This document shows positions 30,590 through 35,392 of a stretch of DNA of 36,802 nucleotides, piece by piece; the first letter of the stretch is position 1, and the number at the start of each line of letters is the position of its first letter. A program made the position numbers and the translations under genes. The DNA is from a virus, in the IMG/VR virus record IMGVR_UViG_3300045919_000452, positions 1-36,802 of that record; one strand, written 5' to 3'. Under the pieces are notes generated by a model. That model was not told the origin of the DNA. It did not search any database and saw nothing but the letters and a program-made list of their open reading frames with translations.

Positions 30590-30614
30590 AAGCCACCAAT
30601 CGGTGGCTTATTTT
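30590..30614. terminator. Bidirectional terminator between converging operons
   Basis: AAGCCACC-AATC-GGTGGCTT, an 8-bp stem with 4-base loop; ATTTTT follows on the plus strand and TTTTC on the minus strand. It ends both the plus cassette and the minus-strand operon. Confidence 0.85.
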
Positions 30615-30796
30615 TATTCCTCTTCGTGCTCATCCCTGCACTTGCTACAGTTGTATGCACCGACTCCCGACTGATTGTGCTCTCTGCATCCCCATGAGTG
30701 TTGAACCTCTTCGCACCCACATTCAGTGCAGTTATCCTCGGGTCGCTGATAATGATGAAATTTGATGAGTGATGATATGGTCTCGTGGATGTTCAT
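30614..30796 (-). CDS. Small cysteine-rich protein (60 aa)
   Basis: MNIHETISSLIKFHHYQRPE, then CTECGCEEV, CREH and CSKC: at least two cysteine pairs with histidines, likely a zinc finger. Its stop abuts the bidirectional terminator. No good SD. Last gene of the minus-strand operon. Confidence 0.55.
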   Translation of the reverse strand: MNIHETISSLIKFHHYQRPEDNCTECGCEEVQHSWGCREHNQSGVGAYNCSKCRDEHEEE

Positions 30797-30821
30797 GATT
30801 GCTTTATTGATTGATAAACGT

Positions 30822-31214
30822 TCATATCCCTAGTGCGTTATTCTGGCGGGTGATAAGAGCATCGAGTATTGCTATCTGCTCCGTGAGTGCGTTGATGTTT
30901 CCTATGTGCCACTCAAACGGAGCAATATCGTGCATTTCGATAATCTGCGCGTGAATAAGTCCATCTTTTTTCATCCTTTCCCGTATCTCCCTCCGCTCGG
31001 CATCCCGTCCACGCTGTTCTGCGTGAGTTCCCGCAACCTCAATGGCCTCTCTAAATCCACGGGCGTAACCTTCTTGGTCTGCTTTGGAGAGTTTGGAGAG
31101 CCACCAATCGGCAATGGCAATGGCGTTTTTATCGGTATAATAATCGTCGTAACAAATATCTTCGCGCGCCTTCATCCACTCCACTCTCAACTCTTGTACT
31201 GTTTTATTTTCCAT
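30822..31214 (-). CDS. Conserved-looking early protein, unknown (130 aa)
   Basis: From Met at 31214: MENKTVQELRVEWMKAREDI; helical, charged, with a Glu/Arg-rich centre (EQRGRDAERREIRERMKKDG). The start lies 1 base after the YopX-like gene's stop (TAATATG); a longer in-frame frame would overlap that gene and is not favoured. No family recognised. Confidence 0.62.
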   Translation of the reverse strand: MENKTVQELRVEWMKAREDICYDDYYTDKNAIAIADWWLSKLSKADQEGYARGFREAIEVAGTHAEQRGRDAERREIRERMKKDGLIHAQIIEMHDIAPFEWHIGNINALTEQIAILDALITRQNNALGI

Positions 31215-31215
31215 A

Positions 31216-31530
31216 TTAGTCTTTAGTGAGTAATTCGGGGTGCTCGTAAATGTTCCCGATGACTTCAACTCCATGTGCAATGAAAGCGCATAAACCACAC
31301 ACATCTCCGTCTATATTTTTATAGCAAAACATACCATCATCAAAATATACTGGTAGATTTCCAACGTCATAAAAAATAATATCCCCCTCCCATATTTCTT
31401 TCTCGTTCACGTCCGTCATTCCAGTGAATTGCATGAGGATATACTGCCCATTCTCGTCATCAAGTTTCTCCCATTTTGGGTGCATAACTCTTTCATCTTT
31501 TGCCCACGCCCTCAGTTTGATTTCTCTCAT
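31216..31530 (-). CDS. YopX-family protein
   Basis: A 104-aa protein. MREIKLRAWAKDERVMHPKW, QFTGMTDVNEKEIWEGDIIF and HGVEVIGNIYEHPELL are diagnostic of the YopX family (common small phage protein, beta-rich, function unknown). ATGA overlap with the upstream gene. Family assignment is firm; function is not known for any member that I recall. Confidence 0.9.
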   Translation of the reverse strand: MREIKLRAWAKDERVMHPKWEKLDDENGQYILMQFTGMTDVNEKEIWEGDIIFYDVGNLPVYFDDGMFCYKNIDGDVCGLCAFIAHGVEVIGNIYEHPELLTKD

Positions 31531-31706
31531 ACATTCTCATTAACTTCTAACCGATAGGGCAACCACCTGTCCTCTCCGTCCACGCCGAGCTTGTTGAGGG
31601 TTTGGGAGATTTTGACGATTGCGTGCTGTGCTGTTTCTGCTTCGATGCCATCCTCAAGGCCGTTTGTGGTGCGGTGTTGAAAGATGAGGGATATGTTTTT
31701 AATCAT
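31527..31706 (-). CDS. Small early protein (59 aa)
   Basis: MIKNISLIFQHRTTNGLEDG ... VDGEDRWLPYRLEVNENV. Its stop overlaps the YopX start (ATGA) and its start overlaps the previous gene by 8 bases. Alpha/beta, no motif. Tight coupling supports translation. Confidence 0.6.
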   Translation of the reverse strand: MIKNISLIFQHRTTNGLEDGIEAETAQHAIVKISQTLNKLGVDGEDRWLPYRLEVNENV

Positions 31707-31893
31707 TGTCTCTTTTGGATAGGACCACTAATAATGCGAATAGCACAGTAAAGACAAAGACGGTAACCATGGTGGAAGCTAGCCTTAGATAAAAAATATC
31801 ATCTGTCCAAATAAATCCAATGACAGAAACTAAAAACGATAAAAAGAAGATGGTAAACGTACTATCGAGAAATAATTTTAATATTTTGTTCAT
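31699..31893 (-). CDS. Two-span membrane protein (64 aa)
   Basis: MNKILKLFLD, then STFTIFFLSFLVSVIGFIWT and RLASTMVTVFVFTVLFALLV, and the basic tail SKRDND. Two clear membrane spans. First gene after the gene-free region. Could be an inner-membrane effector or holin-like protein in the early operon. Confidence 0.65.
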   Translation of the reverse strand: MNKILKLFLDSTFTIFFLSFLVSVIGFIWTDDIFYLRLASTMVTVFVFTVLFALLVVLSKRDND

Positions 31894-32395
31894 GTTTTAA
31901 TACGATTGGTTTTTATTTTAATTACACAGACTTATTCGGGGGAGGGTAGTTTGCGCTTCTCACTACCAACAACTACTCAGCCTTTATTTTATGTCGCGCC
32001 CAGACTCGACATCTCCCCCAACGTCATCTGTCCACCATCATTCGACATAGTCGTGTCTATCAACCATACGCTGAGAGGATTGCAAGATTGGCGACTATTC
32101 CGATTCGCGGGAACGTATACTTGTCAGCGACCCAAGCGGTATTCTTTGTATTTCCGCTTGTTCCAACGAATATGAGGAGGTGGGAGGGGCTAGCTTCTGT
32201 GTGACTCTTGACTCTAAGTATTGGCTATCACATTGCCTTGCTTTTGAGCTTTGAAACCTCCCCCCTCTCACCTCCCCATTGTGGGGACTACCTACAATCT
32301 TTACATCTCCTCTGCCAATGTATACTAAGTGGCTTGTTTGTTTACATCACTTCTATCAATGTATACTAAGTGGCTTAGTTTTTTCTTTGTCATAT
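31894..32395. other. Gene-free, structure-rich region (possible origin or control region)
   Basis: No convincing gene on either strand over 500 bp. It contains a tandem 41-bp repeat (32300-32381), an inverted repeat of 14 bp with one mismatch (32176-32189 with 32262-32275), CCCC-ATTGT-GGGG at 32274, and GGTAGT/ACTACC and GGGGGAG/CTCCCCC dyads near 31940-32010. The role as replication origin or as a regulatory RNA is inference. Confidence 0.4.
32300..32381. repeat. Tandem 41-bp direct repeat, two copies (iteron-like)
   Basis: Copies 32300-32340 and 32341-32381 share TTTACATC and CAATGTATACTAAGTGGCTT exactly, with a few changes between. Confidence 0.8.
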
Positions 32396-32719
32396 CTAGT
32401 TACTCTTAATCTTTTTGAAGAGGTCGGAGAGGGCTTCGTTATAGTCGTAACAATAATGGCTCTCATCATGTACGGTGCTCATGAATCCACAAATTGAGCA
32501 TTCTCCATTGTCCCAAAAATAGTCCTTCATAATCCCCTCCATCATCTTCACAATCTCCTGCGTCCGTTCCCGTTTTCCTCGCGCGATGAGGTCGTTGGTT
32601 TTCTCTTCGTCCCAGTCGGAGTTTTCTTTGAGATGGGTGTGATGTTCGTCGAGGATTTTATTCAGTTCTTCATTCCAATCAAACATCTTTTTACTTCGCA
32701 ATCTTTCTGATGGCTTCAT
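32396..32719 (-). CDS. Small acidic protein with cysteine pair (107 aa)
   Basis: MKPSERLRSKKMFDWNEELN ... helical, charged; then CSICGFMSTVHDESHYC, a likely zinc site, and a final acidic helix. ATGA overlap with the upstream gene fixes the start at 32719; Met at 32686 is the alternative. Unknown function. Last gene before the gene-free region. Confidence 0.68.
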   Translation of the reverse strand: MKPSERLRSKKMFDWNEELNKILDEHHTHLKENSDWDEEKTNDLIARGKRERTQEIVKMMEGIMKDYFWDNGECSICGFMSTVHDESHYCYDYNEALSDLFKKIKSN

Positions 32720-32892
32720 ACTGCAAAAATCTTAAACGCTTGTAATAGTGACCACTCCTTCGGCTTGCAATTTGCTTTGATAAGTCCTTCAATCGAGCGG
32801 TCAGTGTGGAGTAGAGGTGATGCGTTGCGTCCGTATTTCTTTTTGATGATGTCTGACTCATAGTCGGACATTTTTTTGTTTGTTGTTGTCAT
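32716..32892 (-). CDS. Small basic protein (58 aa)
   Basis: MTTTNKKMSDYESDIIKKKY, then GRNASPLLHTDRSIEGLIKA and a C-terminal Trp-containing helix. Lys-rich. The stop overlaps the next start (ATGA). About 85 bp without a gene lie upstream, in which TTGACG-17-TAAAAG could be a weak promoter. Confidence 0.55.
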   Translation of the reverse strand: MTTTNKKMSDYESDIIKKKYGRNASPLLHTDRSIEGLIKANCKPKEWSLLQAFKIFAV

Positions 32893-32977
32893 TTTGCGTG
32901 ATGTATCCCTTAGCTTTTAAGATTTCGTGCGTTATACGTCAATTTTGAGACAAATGGCTCTGTTAAGCCGTTATTTT

Positions 32978-33232
32978 CTATCTTTTCCAGATTGCGTAGC
33001 CATGATGGTCGCGATCATCTTCGACAACGCGCACATAGCGATGATTAGAGCATTTTCGGCACCGCATGAGCTTTCTGTCGGGGTACTCAACCACGTCATC
33101 GCACGTAAAGCAGTAGTAGACGAACGGCATCAGGTCTTCAGGCATGAACAGTGGGTCTATAAATCTCTCCAAGTATTGAAGATTATTTATCTTGCGCCCA
33201 CTTTCATCTACGACGGTATACTCTGAAACCAT
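32978..33232 (-). CDS. Small zinc-ribbon-like protein (84 aa)
   Basis: MVSEYTVVDESGRKINNLQY; the core CFTCDDVVEYPDRKLMRC-RKC is CxxC-x15-CxxC, a classical zinc ribbon. The last 20 residues are rich in charged and aromatic residues. It lies three bases after the ribbon-helix-helix gene. Could bind DNA or RNA polymerase; unknown. Confidence 0.65.
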   Translation of the reverse strand: MVSEYTVVDESGRKINNLQYLERFIDPLFMPEDLMPFVYYCFTCDDVVEYPDRKLMRCRKCSNHRYVRVVEDDRDHHGYAIWKR

Positions 33233-33235
33233 AGA

Positions 33236-33433
33236 CTAGTATTTTACTTCTGAATGTCGGCCAGTGTGCCCCCAGTTCTTTCCGCATGCGCAATTCTTTG
33301 GCACCTTCAATCCAAGCGCTTTCTCGATTGCCACCCGGCACCATGAGGTTATCTCCATGTGCTGTGCTTCTGCTGTGAGCGCGATGTCGCGTTTCATTGC
33401 GGGCGATACGCGCACGTAGAGCGCCTCGGTCAT
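33236..33433 (-). CDS. Ribbon-helix-helix-like protein with C-terminal cysteine motif
   Basis: From ATG at 33433: MTEALYVRVSPAMKRDIALT is a strand followed by a helix, and SWCRVAIEKALGL a second helix, as in Arc/CopG-type repressors. A C-terminal CACGKNWGHTGRH adds a possible zinc site. A GTG 21 bases upstream (33454) would add seven residues. It could be the operon's transcription regulator; operator sites are not identified. Confidence 0.65.
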   Translation of the reverse strand: MTEALYVRVSPAMKRDIALTAEAQHMEITSWCRVAIEKALGLKVPKNCACGKNWGHTGRHSEVKY

Positions 33434-33466
33434 TAGTTCTTTTCTTGTTGTCACGTTGGTTTTTGT

Positions 33467-34042
33467 CTACCGCAAATTTGCGATAGTTTTTTCTTCGATA
33501 ATAATAGCGCCGGGCACGACTACCCCCGCTTTCAGTGCTTCTTTCACTTTCACCTCATCCACAACGAGATACTCGCGAGGGATTAAGTTGATATCAGTGA
33601 TTGAGAGCTTTTTGACCGTTCTGTACTGCACTGCGCCCATCGCTGTCTGTACACTCGCGCTAGTGTCGGGAAGTGCAGCGAGCTTGTTGACGACTGTCTC
33701 TACCTTCATTGTGCCTTTCTCTGCGCGTGCGAGGAGTTGAGCTTCTTTCTTTGCGCGCTCGGCTTCTTGATGCGCGTTGTAGGTGAGGATTTTCGACTTG
33801 AGCGTTGCGACAATATTTGCACACGCATCTTCGAGTGGCTTCCAGCGTGCGCGCTCAGCCTTGAGCGCTTCATTGAGTGGGGCGGTCACCTTCTCTTTTT
33901 CTTCCTTGGCGCGATCGGCGAGCTTGTTGGCGTTTGAGAGGAGAGTGACTGCCACGCGGAGCGTCTCATCATCGGCGATGACGTGCGCGATGGCGATTGC
34001 TTCGTTATCGGATACTTGGGCTTTGATTAAATCGGTGGACAT
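33467..34042 (-). CDS. Conserved phage coiled-coil protein near recombination genes
   Basis: A 191-aa protein. A long charged coiled coil (KLADRAKEEKEKVTAPLNEA; residues about 35-110) ends in a compact beta/alpha domain with YRTVKKLSITDINLIPREYL and VPGAIIIEEKTIANLR. This two-part design occurs in many phages beside SSB, Erf or exonuclease genes; its role is not settled. First gene of its transcription unit, 20 nt after the predicted start of transcription. Confidence 0.72.
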   Translation of the reverse strand: MSTDLIKAQVSDNEAIAIAHVIADDETLRVAVTLLSNANKLADRAKEEKEKVTAPLNEALKAERARWKPLEDACANIVATLKSKILTYNAHQEAERAKKEAQLLARAEKGTMKVETVVNKLAALPDTSASVQTAMGAVQYRTVKKLSITDINLIPREYLVVDEVKVKEALKAGVVVPGAIIIEEKTIANLR

Positions 34043-34069
34043 AATGTTGTTGTTAATTGCTATGTGTCT

Positions 34070-34116
34070 ATACTACCGCAAGCGCAAGCTGTTAGCAAGC
34101 GGTGGGGTGGGGATAA
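34070..34116 (-). promoter_or_regulatory. Early promoter with DnaA-box-like element, inside rusA-like gene end
   Basis: Minus strand: TTATCCCCA (34116-34108), 9 nt, -35 TTGCTA (34098-34093), 17 nt, -10 TAGTAT (34075-34070). Predicted start near 34063. All elements except part of the -10 lie within the 3' end of the upstream gene. Confidence 0.6.
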
Positions 34117-34525
34117 TTTTTGTATCACTAATATCCCCAGCAAAGCGCACGTCGACTTCCACGCGAGGATTGGCACGATCTATATTTCCCGTGGTGTACG
34201 TCGTCGAAAGAATATACTCGTCGGTATCGTCGGGCCAACAACCATATGACGTTACTGCATCGCAAAAAAACTTCTCATGGACAGCGAGGACGTTCTGCCT
34301 ATCGCCTGAGCGCGAGTCCTTGCGATAAAGTGTGAAGTGCAGCGTCACGGGTGTCGGCAGGCGCAGTCCTTCAAGTTGTGTGCGCATGTGCTCCCGGTAG
34401 CGACGCTTTAGGTCGGCATAGAGAAAGAACGACCAGTTCGGGTAGTTATTAAGATTTAAGATAACGAGCTTGTCAGCTTTGGTCTTTCTCGGGAGCGTCA
34501 CGGTGAGTGGCAAAATAAACTTCAT
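34073..34525 (-). CDS. RusA-like Holliday junction resolvase
   Basis: A 150-aa protein. The central strand-helix region SGDRQNVLAVHEKFFCDAVT with Asp75 and Asp89, and GCWPDDTDEYI with Asp99/Asp100, follow the RusA pattern (acidic residue, N, acidic residue in a helix, then DD). RusA dimers cut four-way junctions made by recombination or replication. A preceding hydrophobic strand pair and the SSB-like gene upstream agree with such a role. The start lies only 2 nt after a tRNA-like helix. The C-terminal 15 residues overlap the next promoter. Confidence 0.65.
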   Translation of the reverse strand: MKFILPLTVTLPRKTKADKLVILNLNNYPNWSFFLYADLKRRYREHMRTQLEGLRLPTPVTLHFTLYRKDSRSGDRQNVLAVHEKFFCDAVTSYGCWPDDTDEYILSTTYTTGNIDRANPRVEVDVRFAGDISDTKIIPTPPLANSLRLR

Positions 34526-34527
34526 GA

Positions 34528-34574
34528 GCCGCTGGGCAGGTATCGAACATGCCTTATCTCCATATGACAGCGGC
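34528..34574 (-). other. tRNA-like acceptor/T-arm minihelix between SSB-like and RusA-like genes
   Basis: Minus strand: GCCGCTG (34574-34568) pairs perfectly with CAGCGGC (34534-34528); GGCATG-TTCGATA-CCTGCC (34553-34535) is a T-arm-like hairpin whose 3' strand joins the 3' strand of the outer helix directly, as in tRNA. D and anticodon arms are absent (14 nt between). It fills nearly all of the 55-bp gap between the two genes. Confidence 0.45.
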
Positions 34575-34580
34575 GACGCA

Positions 34581-35300
34581 CTAGAACGCTACTTCTGGTA
34601 AGCCCTCATCGGTTGGGTACATCTCGTTGAGTGTCTGGTCAACCTTCCAATTCTCATCACGCTCTGCTTTGCGTGAGTCGATTAGGTGGTGCTCGGTGAT
34701 GTACTCAACAAGCCAAACATTACACTGGGCAAAAAAGATTTTCCATTCTGGCTTTGACACCTCCTTGCGCTCTCCTGTTTTCTTATCTACCTTGTGTACG
34801 TACTCAGGATAGCCATTGATAGATTTCTTTTCATGGAAATCATAGAAGAATTTCTGTACCTTTTTATCATCTTGTACCACGGTGATTCCTTTTCGTGGGC
34901 TTTTTGTTTTCTCGTCAACAAAGGCATACGGAGCAAGGGTGACCTTTTTGCTGAGATCAATGGACGGGATTTTCTTCATTAAGTCTTCTGCATAATCGGA
35001 GAGAGTCTTGATGCTGATCGCAAACGCATCCTCGCCATCTACAATGGTGATAATCAGATTCTTTCCGTAATCGCCATCATAAAATTCGATTCCCGTGATC
35101 ATTCCGTCTATCTTTTCGTAGTGTTTCTCCCACTTCGTTCCGCTATTTTTCTTGTCTGGCGATACCCAATCTCTACGTTTTGCGCCTGGTGTATCTTCTG
35201 TGACAACCATGCGAAACGATGCGTTTTTAACACTTCCATCTGCTTCTGTTTCGTTTCCTACATTGAGGTATGTACCTTTTTCTCTTTGTTCATATAACAT
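34581..35300 (-). CDS. Single-stranded DNA-binding protein-like (OB-fold, acidic tail)
   Basis: From ATG at 35300: a 239-aa protein. A beta-rich core (NASFRMVVTEDTPGAKRRDW; GMITGIEFYDGDYGKNLIIT) fits an OB fold, and the C terminus PTDEGLPEVAF is acidic with a terminal aromatic residue, as in T7 gp2.5 and bacterial SSB tails that recruit partner proteins. A longer in-frame frame starting 16 codons earlier would begin upstream of the predicted transcription start (about 35340) and is rejected. Its neighbours (resolvase, ATPase, nuclease) suit a replication/recombination module. No single diagnostic motif, so moderate confidence. Confidence 0.6.
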   Translation of the reverse strand: MLYEQREKGTYLNVGNETEADGSVKNASFRMVVTEDTPGAKRRDWVSPDKKNSGTKWEKHYEKIDGMITGIEFYDGDYGKNLIITIVDGEDAFAISIKTLSDYAEDLMKKIPSIDLSKKVTLAPYAFVDEKTKSPRKGITVVQDDKKVQKFFYDFHEKKSINGYPEYVHKVDKKTGERKEVSKPEWKIFFAQCNVWLVEYITEHHLIDSRKAERDENWKVDQTLNEMYPTDEGLPEVAF

Positions 35301-35346
35301 ATATTTTTTTGTACTTAATTTTTTAGTAGTATATCGACCTTCACAC

Positions 35347-35392
35347 ATTCTACACCATCGGTGTGCTATCGCAAGCGGTAATGTGGGGATAA
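35347..35392 (-). promoter_or_regulatory. Early promoter of SSB-like operon with DnaA-box-like element and spacer dyad
   Basis: Minus strand: TTATCCCCA (35392-35384), 9 nt, -35 TTGCGA (35374-35369), 16 nt, -10 TAGAAT (35352-35347). The spacer contains the dyad ACACC-ATC-GGTGT (plus strand 35352-35364), a possible operator. Predicted start near 35340. The box and -35 overlap the 3' end of the methyltransferase gene. Confidence 0.62.

Noticed and set aside
31906-32175. 89-codon plus-strand frame in the gene-free region
   Set aside because: Opposite to operon direction, no promoter or SD, composition not protein-like; repeats and dyads explain the stretch better.
32300-32381. CRISPR array or CRISPR-like repeats
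   Set aside because: Only two tandem copies with no unique spacers between and no cas genes; the nuclease at 28-717 has Cas4-like fold but no array context.
34528-34574. Full tRNA gene
   Set aside because: Only acceptor and T-arm can be formed; D and anticodon arms are missing, so it is reported as a tRNA-like minihelix. No complete tRNA was found elsewhere.
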